From Sinorhizobium sp. B11 (GTDB lineage Bacteria > Pseudomonadota > Alphaproteobacteria > Rhizobiales > Rhizobiaceae), in NCBI GenBank assembly GCA_039725955.1, contig CP091034.1, positions 1,984,001 through 2,048,000 of the forward strand: a stretch of 64,000 bases of DNA, in the 5' to 3' direction. Of this stretch, positions 46,701-54,011 are shown one piece after another. The position numbers were made by a program, and so were the translations under genes. The notes below the pieces were generated by a model, which saw only the letters and a program-made list of their open reading frames with translations, had not been told where the DNA came from and did no database searches. Positions within the stretch are counted from its first letter, which is position 1. Every line of letters starts with the position of its first letter.

Positions 46701-47727
46701 GCGCGCCTCCGATCATGCGGCGCAGAACCTGCGTGAATCGCTTCGCGATGCGATCGATGAAGCGGTCGGCCGCTTCTCGGGTGCAACGGAAGAAATCCGC
46801 CGCTCCGCAGCCGATATCCGCAACGAACTCGACACTACCCGCGCTGAACTGAAGCGCGGCGCGTTCGACCTGCCGGAAGAAGCCAAGGAAAGCGCGTCCG
46901 CCATGCGCCGCGCCGTTGCCGAGCAGATCAAGGCCCTGCAGGATATTTCGCAGATCGTTGGCCGCTCCAGCCAGCGTCTGGAAATCTCCGAGCCGGTCGC
47001 CCGCACGCTTGCCCAGGCAGAACCTGCGCCTCGCGTCACCCAGCCGGTGATCTCAACGGCTCCGGCCCCGCAGCCGGCACCGACAGCTCGTCAGTCGATC
47101 GAATCCATGGGCCTGCGCGGCGCCATTGCTCCCACCCCGGCTTCTGCGCCCGCCCCGCAGCGCCCGGTTGCCCAGGCTCCCCAGCCGGCACCTGCTCCGC
47201 AGGTTCGCCAGGAAGCGCCGCGGACGGAACCCACCAGTGGCGGCTGGATCAGCGATCTCCTGCGTGGAGCCTCGCGTGACGAGGCCGAAGAAGCGCCGCG
47301 CGCGCCGGCCCGTCCGGCAGCGGAAGCTGCTGCTCCGGCCCCTGCTCCCGCTCAGCGTGCCAATGATGCGCGCAACCCGCGCCATGTCGTTGAATCGCTG
47401 AACTCGCTTTCGGTCGATATCGCCCGCGCCATTGATCACGATGCCTCGGTCGATCTGTGGCGCCGTTACCAGCGCGGCGAGCGCGACGTCTTCACCCGTC
47501 GTCTCTACACGCTGAAGGGCCAGCAGACCTTCGACGAGATCAAGCGCAAGTACGACCGCGAGCCGGAATTCCGCACCGCCGTCGATCGCTACATCGGTGA
47601 CTTTGAAAAGCTGCTTGCCGATGTCGCCCGCACCGATCCGAACCGCACGGTCACGCAGTCCTACCTGACTTCGGATACCGGCAAGGTCTATACGATGCTT
47701 GCCCACGCTGCAGGCCGGTTGAGCTGA
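40747..47727 (+). CDS. gpr: Giant coiled-coil growth-pole-ring protein (GPR/RgsE-like)
   Basis: 2,326 residues. A charged N-terminus (1-105) leads to two transmembrane helices (about 111-131 and 147-170). Then come about 1,900 residues of almost unbroken amphipathic helix, much of it in 11-residue (hendecad) repeats like apolipoproteins, a Pro/Ala-rich linker (about 2090-2205), and a compact C-terminal domain (NPRHVVESLNSLSVDIARAIDHDASVDLWRRYQRGERDVF...). This matches the Agrobacterium GROWTH POLE RING protein and Sinorhizobium RgsE, scaffolds at the growing pole needed for polar cell growth. Residues 705-1012 are seven near-identical 44-residue units. The ATG at 40747 has GAGG nine bases before it. 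A carboxypeptidase gene follows. Confidence 0.85.
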   Translation: MANNKYNESIEDKAFKALDEALQIDFGQENVPSRRGNAPHAPEANVTDPSNARNQAQEEAQRRRGRAARTGDQQAPRAPAFSPANDASRNSPASLLKSLENGSSRSALRTAALVSILWVVIGLGLMFMLYAPQISQIRSLTDLAALPGVIAGLVGIIVPVMMFYAFAIMISRAQDMRNAARSMAEVALRLSEPETIASERIMTVGQAVRREVSAMNEGIERTIARASELETLVHSEVNALERSYADNELRVRGLVHELGSEREAIVNHADRIRSSIAGVHDQLKEELSLATEEIAIRLATSGEAFASLIDTRAAAIMEKSDSAIQSLGTLLAAKTDTLLHTLTASGLAIGNEFDNRLDALTSTINEHGERLLTQFETRASTMDASTERLNAALQERTQQLNEILVSRTREINQSLTSGERTITGTLDDVLSRLNTALDEKGASFRQSLQSSADDAVMDLDVRSGFFEERLQTTVAQLSTAFDERVAEFTDAFDKRSGSLDTKLIESLTRINETLSGNADSIEGILNSNIERLGTSMTEQSLALATALATGQEVLDSTLSSRADEITSALTNRTGELGSALSNATSEISLALAAGTSDLQNNLAARAAEFRDTLQTTTTDITTAVNSGTEKVTGAFSGRAEELSGVLAARAAEITGALKTAHTNLDSVMAERGGALIGALADHHSRFDEALSSRSEAIINTVSGTHDRLAETLDEKAMALAISLNETQSRIEDTLSTHSESLINAVSGTHERLSETLDEKAMALAISLNEGQARIEDTLATRSEAIIEAVSGTHERLSETLDEKAMALAISLNEGQARIDDTLATRSEALLSSVSSTHDRLAETLDERAMALGISLNETQSRIEDTLSTRSEALINAVSGTHDRLAETLDERAMALGISLNETQSRIEDTLSTRSEALINAVSGTHDRLAETLDERAMALGIALNETQSRIEDTLSTRSEALINAVSGTHDRLAETLDEKAMALAISLNESHSRLEDTLTTGADAFANAAAGTHERIAATLGESQLRIEEALANRAESIVNAVTNSADRLSDTLDEKTMALAISLDDGQSRFESALENRSNSIMDTVANAEERVAGAFADRTEAIRAAYTDNQARLETALAEHTSTLSEALDAGSVRMEGIIGSMTGRIEDGLTDAQQRMAALANDAASNVEGGLAAAHDRIRATLDDRTNAITLTLSEAHNLINDTLSEQATSIGTSVATSISMLEMSLEDREAAIRQAIDGSAQALEDRMREGAGQIAGRFQEAANTISRSAADFSGHLDHSVDNLTGRFTETGARVEASLAAIETRIADGVGGLADKVDVAGNQISGLLDDGVSRLGSIGDDAAQRIAATLGTSAANLTQALDSRGASLKDAFDGRAASLTDALQAGSANLTQALDNSSANLTHALDSHSANLTQALDSRRAHLAETLDSSSANMAQSIDGRTSALGDMMDRGTARIEERLSTMDRALTVGLDAVNRTIEGKAAGLAASLRNAVAEAAEGMDGEATKSSELLSRTGQQFAEAMDERSSQIVNRVAEAQSRLAGQAAAVAQTFSEAGNVIVSKVAEAENIVSSQVSAINHALADAGQTLAAHGNSIRSTLTDAGSQITSSMAEVDRALEARSSIIRSSLEQRAREIDTTLTDIDKALEARGNSIRSTLDERSRDLNSMLAGRSTELSRILDETARPIIDRYTDAGQEAAARITAAASLSAERLRAENEALTEAVATRAENVANAVAAIENSLTNNVNGLVQRLSESSAAMSVMMTRAADQLSGVDSRLGDTTTRFTDSAAKAAEMVSASTRLLEGKVDRLSDISGQTLAQVGSIIGRFDDHSKVLGQASHLLAAAQSGLVSTLEERETALQTLAAGLVQRSGEIEKTMRGLGGMIETVFERAEQRSNQVTGTLRQSVQASFADIGRVLSDTEKRAEEAASNMREAINRAGEEANATIDTSFANVERRSGDLTNRLRGGLTASLSEVERMLGEAGRASDHAAQNLRESLRDAIDEAVGRFSGATEEIRRSAADIRNELDTTRAELKRGAFDLPEEAKESASAMRRAVAEQIKALQDISQIVGRSSQRLEISEPVARTLAQAEPAPRVTQPVISTAPAPQPAPTARQSIESMGLRGAIAPTPASAPAPQRPVAQAPQPAPAPQVRQEAPRTEPTSGGWISDLLRGASRDEAEEAPRAPARPAAEAAAPAPAPAQRANDARNPRHVVESLNSLSVDIARAIDHDASVDLWRRYQRGERDVFTRRLYTLKGQQTFDEIKRKYDREPEFRTAVDRYIGDFEKLLADVARTDPNRTVTQSYLTSDTGKVYTMLAHAAGRLS
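42859..43782 (+). repeat. Seven tandem 132-bp units within gpr
   Basis: Units begin at 42859, 42991, 43123, 43255, 43387, 43519 and 43651, each at a CAT (His) codon in H-D/E-R-L-A/S-E-T-L-D-E. Each encodes 44 residues, or four hendecads. The units starting at 43255, 43387 and 43519 are nearly identical in DNA. A degenerate part-copy follows from 43783. Confidence 0.95.
44815..45114 (+). repeat. Hendecad (33-bp) repeat block within gpr
   Basis: Eleven-residue units of the form SANLTQALDSR repeat about nine times with variation (SANLTHALDSH, SANLTQALDSR, RAHLAETLDSS, SANMAQSIDGR). The period confirms the hendecad nature of the rod. Confidence 0.85.
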
Positions 47728-47757
47728 GTTGCAGGGCAAAACCTGACATGGTGAGAC

Positions 47758-47789
47758 AAAAAGGGTCATCTGTGGATGACCCTTTTTTA
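47758..47789 (+). terminator. gpr terminator
   Basis: AAAAAGGGTCATC, loop TGTG, GATGACCCTTTTTT. 31 bases after the gpr stop, so the downstream carboxypeptidase gene needs its own promoter. Confidence 0.92.
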
Positions 47790-47909
47790 TTGCCCCGGCT
47801 CCTTCATTCCGTCACAAACATCCCTGATCCGCATGCACCAACGGGGCATAAGGCCCAGCCAGACCATAGCCAAGCCATTTGCTTGCCACGACAGAGACCG
47901 TAGACATTG

Positions 47910-48776
47910 ATGACCAAGACGACCTCCCGGCTGATAGCCGCCGCCTTATCCTCAGCATTTCTTCTGGGCGCGTTCATTCAGGCCGAAGCCGGCCAGGCAA
48001 GTTTTCTGGTGGACGTGCAGACCGGCCAGGTTCTCGAAGCGTCCAATCAGGACGATCTGAATTATCCGGCATCGCTGACGAAGATGATGACGCTCTATCT
48101 CACCTTCCAGGCGCTGCATGACAAACGCCTGACCTGGGACCAGAAGATCACCATGTCGGAAAATGCCGAGAGCAAGGAGCCGTTCAAGCTTGCCGTCGGC
48201 GCTGGCCGCAAGGTCACGGTCAAGGAGGCCGTCGAAAGCATCGTCGTTCTCTCGGCCAATGATTCCGCTGTGGCGCTCGCCGAACAGCTGGGCGGCTCCG
48301 AACAGGCCTTCGGCACACTGATGACGGAAAAGGCCCGTCAGCTCGGCATGAAGGACACTGTCTTCAAGAACCCGTCGGGCCTGCCGGATCCGGAACAGGT
48401 GACGACCGCGCGCGATATGGCCACACTTGGCGTTTCGCTGATGCGCGACTTCCCCGAAGAGTTCAAGCTCTTCTCCATGCGCGGCTTCCAGTTCCGCGGC
48501 ATGAAGCTGCGCGGCCACAACAACCTCATGTACCGCTACAACGGCGTCGACGGCATCAAGACCGGCTTCACGGATGCGTCCGGCTACAACGTCGTGACTT
48601 CGGCCGCCAAGGATGGCCGCCGCGTCGTCGGCGTCGTCATGGGCGAAAAGACCGCCAGCCTGCGCGACGACAAGATGGCCGGCCTGCTCGACAGCTACCT
48701 GCCCTCGGCGACCACCGCCACAGCCTCGGCAACGGGCGGCACGCCGACGATGACGGATGCCCAGCCCACCAAATAA
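47910..48776 (+). CDS. D-alanyl-D-alanine carboxypeptidase (PBP5/6 type, S11 family)
   Basis: 288 residues. Signal peptide ending near AEA-GQ (residue 28). The three penicillin-binding motifs are in order: SxxK in YPASLTKMM, SxN in VLSANDSA and KTG in DGIKTGFTDASGYN. It trims the terminal D-Ala from peptidoglycan pentapeptides in the periplasm. Compared with E. coli DacA it lacks the full C-terminal beta domain and amphipathic anchor; the C-terminus is a short Thr/Ala-rich tail. ATG 47910 is taken; a TTG directly precedes it. Position behind gpr fits a role in polar wall growth. Confidence 0.93.
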   Translation: MTKTTSRLIAAALSSAFLLGAFIQAEAGQASFLVDVQTGQVLEASNQDDLNYPASLTKMMTLYLTFQALHDKRLTWDQKITMSENAESKEPFKLAVGAGRKVTVKEAVESIVVLSANDSAVALAEQLGGSEQAFGTLMTEKARQLGMKDTVFKNPSGLPDPEQVTTARDMATLGVSLMRDFPEEFKLFSMRGFQFRGMKLRGHNNLMYRYNGVDGIKTGFTDASGYNVVTSAAKDGRRVVGVVMGEKTASLRDDKMAGLLDSYLPSATTATASATGGTPTMTDAQPTK

Positions 48777-48797
48777 GCGGTGGCGATACGCCAGAAA

Positions 48798-48836
48798 CAA
48801 AAAGGCCCGAAACCGGCAGACGGTTTCGGGCCTTTT
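48798..48836. terminator. Bidirectional terminator between carboxypeptidase and mla operon
   Basis: AAAAAGGCCCGAAACCG, loop GCAGA, CGGTTTCGGGCCTTTT: a 17-base-pair stem with A/T runs on both sides, between two convergent stops (48776 and 48854). Confidence 0.93.
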
Positions 48837-48853
48837 CATTGAAATGAGATGCC

Positions 48854-49468
48854 TTAGATCGACTTCAGCGTCCAGCCGACGATCTGGTCGGTCACCGCCG
48901 TAAACGCTCGATCGAGCCCCTTCACGAAGCCCGCATTGTCGCCGCCGGCAGCCGCCGTCGCACGGAAGACCTGCTGGGCGCGCACTGTACCGTTGCGGTC
49001 GTTGAGGATCTTCACCGAAATCTCCACCACGGCCTTGTTGCCGGAGGAAGCATCGATTTCGAAAGATCTGATGTCGCTCACGACCTGATAGTCGATCGCC
49101 AGTCCCTGCCCCGGCTTGCCGACGCCGCCGAGCTTGCCGGAATTCTCGAAGGCTTCGACGAGCTTTGCCTGCACCATGCGCGGCAGCGTATCGCTCCACT
49201 GCGAGCGTGACAGATACTGGATTTCCGAGGGCGAAACGCGGATGACGATCTGGTCGCTGTTCAGCGCCTTGAGCGCAGTCGGGTCGGCAATCAGGATCTG
49301 CTTGTTTTTGGCCGACGGACCGCTGCCATCGACTGAGGCTGCCGAGAGATCATAGGTGTCGTTCTTTGCCGTCGTTCCGCAGCCTGCGAGAAGGGCTGCC
49401 GTCAGCGGCAAAATAATCGCCGTTCCGCGGATCCAGGAACGGCGCGACATCACATGCGATAGACCCAT
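48854..49468 (-). CDS. ABC-type transport auxiliary lipoprotein (PqiC/DUF330-like)
   Basis: 204 residues. Lipoprotein signal with lipobox LLAGC at about residues 26-30, preceded by RR and a hydrophobic stretch. The mature domain (YDLSAASVDGSG, VIRVSPSEIQYLSRSQWSDTLPRMVQAKLVEAFENSG, DYQVVSDIRSFEID) is typical of the auxiliary lipoproteins found with MlaE/F/D-type transporters, where it would sit at the outer membrane. Last gene of the four-gene operon, 55 bases after mlaD. Confidence 0.88.
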   Translation of the reverse strand: MGLSHVMSRRSWIRGTAIILPLTAALLAGCGTTAKNDTYDLSAASVDGSGPSAKNKQILIADPTALKALNSDQIVIRVSPSEIQYLSRSQWSDTLPRMVQAKLVEAFENSGKLGGVGKPGQGLAIDYQVVSDIRSFEIDASSGNKAVVEISVKILNDRNGTVRAQQVFRATAAAGGDNAGFVKGLDRAFTAVTDQIVGWTLKSI

Positions 49469-49523
49469 ATTACGCTACCCCTGACCTCTGTTTTCTTTCC
49501 CGCAATTCCCGACCGAAATTGCT

Positions 49524-50894
49524 CTAGCGCCGTGTGCGCCCGTCATATTGCTTGACCGTCGGTCCGCCGAAGATGATCCGCTGCGGGTTCTGGTCGAAAT
49601 TGCTGATGGCATTGTTGAGATTGTTCGCCGTGCCGCGCAGCTCATTGACCAGCGTCTGGACGTCGCTGAGCCCGCTGCCTGAGAAGCGCTGCAGGTTGTC
49701 GGCGATCGGCCCGATGCGCGCATTGACGCTGTCGGCAACCTTCTTGAAGGATTCGAGCGTCGCGCGCGCCTCGGTAAAGAGCGAATTGGTATTGTCGGAG
49801 CCGAGCAGCGCATCGACCTTGATGAGGATGCCGTCGACACGGGTCGAAGCCGAGTTCAGCTTGTTTGCCATCTGCTGAACATCCTGGATCGTCTGGTCGA
49901 TATCCTTCTTCCGGTCCGCCACGGTGTTGGTGACATCGCGGATCGAGGCGACGGCGGCGCGGGCATCCTTCGTCGCCTGGGCAATATCGTCGACCGAGCC
50001 CTTTATCTTGTTGGTGTCGATGGCGGCGACCAGTGTATCGACACGATCGAGTGTGACCTGTGCCTTCTTGCCGAATTCGTTGTAGGTCGTCACCGTCTGG
50101 TCGACCTTGTCGACGAGCCCCTTCAGACCGCCGGAGGCGTCGGCTATGTCACGGCTCACCTTCTCGGCATTGCTCAGGATCGTGTTGATCTTCTTCGCGT
50201 CGACCGCCTTCACCAGATCCTCGACGGCCGCAAGCGTCGAATCGACACGGCCGGAGACATTGCGCACCGTGTTGGAGAGATCGCCTACACTCTGCAGGAA
50301 GCTGTCGATATTGCCGGAATTCTTGGCCAGCGCATCCGAGAAGGTTTCGGCATTCTGCAAGGTCTTGGTCAGTGGCCCGCGCGCGTCGCGCACGAAGCCC
50401 TGCACATCGCCAACGGCATCATTGGCACGGTCGAGGATCTTGTCGGCGGTTGCGAGCAGGTTGGTGACGCTCGACTGATCGGCGACGATGACGGCGCGTT
50501 TGCCGCTTTCCAGTGCCTGCTGGAGAATGTTCTTGTCTTCCTTGCGGCCGCCGGAAAGCTCGATATAGGCCGCACCCGTCAGGCCCTGAATTTCAAGCGC
50601 AGCCTTGGTCGAGGGATAGATCGGCGCATCCGAGCGAACTTCGGTAAAGGCCAGCGAATATTGCGGGTCGTCGGCATCGATGGAGAGCGTCTGCACCGAG
50701 CCGACCTGAATGCCGTTGAACCGGACAGGCGAACCGACGCTGAGGCCGTTGGCTGAGCCCGGGATGCGCACGATCAGCTCGGCCATCGGCCCGCTGCGGC
50801 CATATTCGGCCATCCAGTAGACGAAACCGAATGCGGCCGCGATCACCAGAACGGTGAAAAAGCCGACGATCGTGTAATTGGCTTTGGTTTCCAT
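49524..50894 (-). CDS. mlaD: MlaD-family (MCE domain) substrate-binding protein
   Basis: 456 residues. N-terminal transmembrane helix (TIVGFFTVLVIAAAFGFVYWM, about 8-28), then an MCE domain (about 40-120; SANGLSVGSPVRFNGIQVGSVQTLSID), then a long helical C-terminal region of about 300 residues. MCE proteins form hexameric rings that shuttle phospholipids between membranes. Compared with E. coli MlaD (183 residues) the helical tail is much longer, as in PqiB/Mce-type proteins and other rhizobial members, and may span the periplasm. Nine bases after the ATPase gene. Confidence 0.9.
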   Translation of the reverse strand: METKANYTIVGFFTVLVIAAAFGFVYWMAEYGRSGPMAELIVRIPGSANGLSVGSPVRFNGIQVGSVQTLSIDADDPQYSLAFTEVRSDAPIYPSTKAALEIQGLTGAAYIELSGGRKEDKNILQQALESGKRAVIVADQSSVTNLLATADKILDRANDAVGDVQGFVRDARGPLTKTLQNAETFSDALAKNSGNIDSFLQSVGDLSNTVRNVSGRVDSTLAAVEDLVKAVDAKKINTILSNAEKVSRDIADASGGLKGLVDKVDQTVTTYNEFGKKAQVTLDRVDTLVAAIDTNKIKGSVDDIAQATKDARAAVASIRDVTNTVADRKKDIDQTIQDVQQMANKLNSASTRVDGILIKVDALLGSDNTNSLFTEARATLESFKKVADSVNARIGPIADNLQRFSGSGLSDVQTLVNELRGTANNLNNAISNFDQNPQRIIFGGPTVKQYDGRTRR

Positions 50895-50903
50895 CGTCTC
50901 CGG

Positions 50904-51755
50904 TCACTTCCCGCTGTCATGCTGCGCCCGGGCCGCCGGCGCGTCGTCCTGCGGCACGATCGAACGCGCGCGCTTGCCCTTGAAGTAGGCCTGAACCCAC
51001 GGATCGTCGTAGGCCAGCATGTCGTCGATCGTTCCTTCCACCATTACCCGCTTCTTTCCAAGCACGGCAATACGGTCGCAGACCGAGAACAGGCTGTCGA
51101 GGTCGTGGGTCACCATATAGACTGTTAACCCCAGGCTATCGCGCAGATTGGCGATCAGCTCGTCGAATTCCGCAGCCCCGATGGGATCGAGGCCTGACGT
51201 CGGCTCGTCGAGGAAGACGAGTTCCGGGTCGAGCGCCAGCGCGCGGGCAAGTGCCGCGCGCTTGATCATGCCGCCTGACAGCTCGGAAGGATATTTGTCG
51301 GCCGCATCCGCCGCGAGCCCCACCATGCGGATCTTCAGATGCGCAAGCTCATCCATCAGCGAACTCGGCAGGTCCAGATATTCACGCATCGGCACCTGGA
51401 TGTTCTCCTTCACCGTCAGCGAGGAGAAGAGCGCGCCCTGCTGGAAGAGCACGCCAAGGCGCATGTCGAGCGCATTGCGTTCCTGCTCGTTGAGCTCGTC
51501 GAAATCCTGGCCGAGAATCTTGATGGTGCCGGAACGGCGCGGCAGCAGGCGCAGGACGGTGCGCATCAGCACCGATTTGCCGGTGCCGGAAGCGCCGACG
51601 AAGCCGAGGATCTCCCCGCGGTAGATATCGAGGTTGAGCTTGTCGAGCACGACCTTGGAGCCAAAACCGACAGTGACGTCACGCGCTGAAAGCACGATGT
51701 CGCGATCACCGTTCCTGGTCTCTTCGATCGGTTGCTGATCCACGTTGTCCGCCAT
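50904..51755 (-). CDS. mlaF: ABC transporter ATP-binding protein, MlaF type
   Basis: 283 residues. Walker A GASGTGKSVLMR, Q-loop LFQQGALFSSLTV, ABC signature LSGGMIKRAALARALA, Walker B LVFLDEPTSGLDP, and H-loop VTHDLD are all present. LFSSLTVKENIQVP is typical of MlaF/Ttg2A. It drives retrograde or anterograde phospholipid transport. The ATG at 51755 lies one base beyond the stop of the permease gene (TGA-C-ATG), with no separate ribosome site, which implies translational coupling. The frame is open upstream to 51788. Confidence 0.92.
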   Translation of the reverse strand: MADNVDQQPIEETRNGDRDIVLSARDVTVGFGSKVVLDKLNLDIYRGEILGFVGASGTGKSVLMRTVLRLLPRRSGTIKILGQDFDELNEQERNALDMRLGVLFQQGALFSSLTVKENIQVPMREYLDLPSSLMDELAHLKIRMVGLAADAADKYPSELSGGMIKRAALARALALDPELVFLDEPTSGLDPIGAAEFDELIANLRDSLGLTVYMVTHDLDSLFSVCDRIAVLGKKRVMVEGTIDDMLAYDDPWVQAYFKGKRARSIVPQDDAPAARAQHDSGK

Positions 51756-51756
51756 G

Positions 51757-52926
51757 TCAGAAATCGATCGCTGCATAGAACATCGCAAAAAGTCCGTCCA
51801 TCAGGATGACGACGAAAATCGCCTTCACGACGGAGGCGGTCACATGCTGGCCGAGCGATTCGGCGCTGCCGCCGACCTTCAGGCCTTCGACCGCGGCGAC
51901 GATGCCGATGACGAGCGCCATGAACGGCGCCTTGATCATGCCGGCCAATATGGTCGAAAGCGTTACGGCCTCATGCAGGCGCGACAGGAAGGTGGCGAAT
52001 GTAATGCCCGAATAAAGATAGGCGACGGCAGCGGCACCCGCCAGCGAAGCAAAGTTGGCAATCACGGTCAGAAGCGGCAGCGCAACAGTGAGCGCCACCA
52101 GCCGCGGGAAGATCAGCACGCCGATCGGGTTGAGGCCCATCACCTTCAGCGCGTCGACTTCCTCGCGCATCTTCATGGAGCCGATTTCGGCGGTGATGGC
52201 ACTGCCCGAGCGGCCGGCGATCATGATCGCCGTCAGAAGCACGCCGATTTCACGAAGCTGCAGGATGCCGACAAGGTCGACGACGAAGATTTCAGCGCCG
52301 AAATAGCGAAGCTGGAAGGCGCCCTGCTGCGCAATGATCGCGCCGATCAGGAAGGACATCAGCAGGATGATCGGAACGGCCCGCACACCCATATGGTCGA
52401 TCTGGTTGACGATCGAAGCGGGCGATACGCCGCTGCCTCGGCCGAACTTCATCTGCGCGCCGCGCACCGCCGATCCGAGGATGTACATGGCGGCGGCCAG
52501 ATTGTCCCAGACATCAAAGGTCATGCGGCCGATCGGCGCAAAGACGCGCTCCATGAGCGAACCGTTTTCCTTCTGCTCGGGCTCCTGCTTATCAGGCTCC
52601 TTGGAGAAGGTGGCGATCAGCTCGTCGATATGCTGGTTCGTGCCTTCGAAACGGACAGTCCGCCCAGCTTCTTCCTGCTGCTTCTTTAGCCGGCAAAGCA
52701 ACCAGATGCCGGCCGTGTCGATATCTGTGACATTGGAAAGATCGAGCGTCAGGTCGCCGCTATTGCTGCGTGCGAGCTTGTCGAAATCCTGCAGGACGAG
52801 ATGGAGGTTGGCGCTGCGCCAATTGCCTTCGAGATGCACATGCTGGCCAGAGCCCTCGGCTCGGTCGTCCACATGCAGCGAGGCGGCGTTGCGTTTCTCG
52901 GACTTCAAAATACTTGTGTCTTTCAA
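51757..52926 (-). CDS. mlaE: MlaE-family permease with N-terminal STAS domain
   Basis: 389 residues from the proposed TTG. Residues about 20-110 form a STAS domain (DLTLDLSNVTDIDTAGIWLLCRLKKQQEEAGRTV), as in MlaB. The rest is an MlaE permease: IDHMGVRAVPIILLMSFLIGAIIAQQ, LREIGVLLTAIMIAGRSGSAITAEIGSMKMREEVDAL and five to six membrane helices. So MlaB and MlaE functions are fused. First gene of the operon. The start is uncertain: the frame is open to 53061, which overlaps the divergent epimerase gene, and no site is ideal; 52926 keeps the STAS domain whole. Confidence 0.85.
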   Translation of the reverse strand: MKDTSILKSEKRNAASLHVDDRAEGSGQHVHLEGNWRSANLHLVLQDFDKLARSNSGDLTLDLSNVTDIDTAGIWLLCRLKKQQEEAGRTVRFEGTNQHIDELIATFSKEPDKQEPEQKENGSLMERVFAPIGRMTFDVWDNLAAAMYILGSAVRGAQMKFGRGSGVSPASIVNQIDHMGVRAVPIILLMSFLIGAIIAQQGAFQLRYFGAEIFVVDLVGILQLREIGVLLTAIMIAGRSGSAITAEIGSMKMREEVDALKVMGLNPIGVLIFPRLVALTVALPLLTVIANFASLAGAAAVAYLYSGITFATFLSRLHEAVTLSTILAGMIKAPFMALVIGIVAAVEGLKVGGSAESLGQHVTASVVKAIFVVILMDGLFAMFYAAIDF

Positions 52927-53027
52927 TGCTTGCAGCGACAGTCCCGACTCGCGAACGTGATATTCGCCGCCCGGCGCGTTAATATACAGAAGCAACGCGC
53001 AATTTCCATGCTCGCAGGAGAGCAAAT

Positions 53028-54011
53028 ATGCCGCGCAATCTTGATATCCAGATGAATTCATTCCCGATTGCGGGAACTTTCACCATCTCGCGCGGGGCAA
53101 AGACCTCCGCAGAGGTGATCACCTGCACGCTGACAGAATCAGGTGCCAAAGGATGGGGCGAATGTGTGCCCTACCGCCGCTATGGCGAGACGACGGAAAG
53201 CGTGATGGCGCAGATCGAAGCGGCCCGCCCGCTGATCGAGGATGGCATCTCCCGGGCCGCACTGTTGCATGCCATGCCGCCGGGCGCGGCCCGCAATGCC
53301 GTCGATTGCGCGCTGTGGGATCTCGAAGCCAAGCTATCAGGCCGGAGCGTTGCCGACCGGCTCGATCTGCGCAAGCTGAAGTCCCTGACGACAGCCTATA
53401 CGATCTCGCTCGGAGAACCCGATGTCATGGCAGCCCAGGCGCGTGAACATGCGCAGCGCCCGCTTCTGAAGGTCAAGGTCGGCACTGGCGATGACGAAAG
53501 CCGCATTTTGGCAGTGCGCGCCGCCGCGCCCGATTCCGCCATCATCCTCGATGCCAACGAGGGCTGGCCGGAAGACAGGCTTGAACATCATCTTCGTATC
53601 GCTGCCGAAGCCAATATCGCGCTGGTGGAGCAGCCGCTGCCGGCCGGCCGTGACGACATGCTGGCCGAGATCGCTCGCCATGTGCTCGTCTGCGCCGATG
53701 AAAGCGTCCATCACACCGGCGACCTCGCAAGCCTTGCCGACCGCTATGACGCGATCAACATCAAACTGGATAAGACCGGCGGCCTGACGGAAGCGCTGGA
53801 AATGAAGGAGGAAGCCCAGCGGCTCGGCTTCTCCATCATGGTCGGCTGCATGGTCGGCACGTCGCTTGCGATGGCGCCTGCCGTTCTTCTGGCGCAGGAC
53901 GCCGATTTCGTCGATCTCGACGGCCCGCTGCTCTTGGCCCGCGACCGCGAGCCCGGTCTGAACTATGCCGGCTCCCTCGTATTCCCGCCCGACGCCAGCC
54001 TCTGGGGCTGA
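53028..54011 (+). CDS. Enolase-superfamily dipeptide epimerase / N-acyl amino acid racemase type
   Basis: 327 residues of the muconate-lactonizing subgroup. Capping domain first (GWGECVPYRRYGET), then the barrel: LLKVKVG (Lys acid/base), ILDANEGW, VEQPLP and CADES (three metal ligands), and INIKLDKTGG (second Lys). The family includes L-Ala-D/L-Glu epimerase and DgcA (N-acetyl-D-Glu racemase), both linked to D-glutamate or muropeptide metabolism. DgcN, the usual DgcA partner, is not next to it, so I leave the choice open. AGGAG lies eight bases before the ATG. Its last 49 bases overlap a convergent transporter gene. Confidence 0.88.
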   Translation: MPRNLDIQMNSFPIAGTFTISRGAKTSAEVITCTLTESGAKGWGECVPYRRYGETTESVMAQIEAARPLIEDGISRAALLHAMPPGAARNAVDCALWDLEAKLSGRSVADRLDLRKLKSLTTAYTISLGEPDVMAAQAREHAQRPLLKVKVGTGDDESRILAVRAAAPDSAIILDANEGWPEDRLEHHLRIAAEANIALVEQPLPAGRDDMLAEIARHVLVCADESVHHTGDLASLADRYDAINIKLDKTGGLTEALEMKEEAQRLGFSIMVGCMVGTSLAMAPAVLLAQDADFVDLDGPLLLARDREPGLNYAGSLVFPPDASLWG

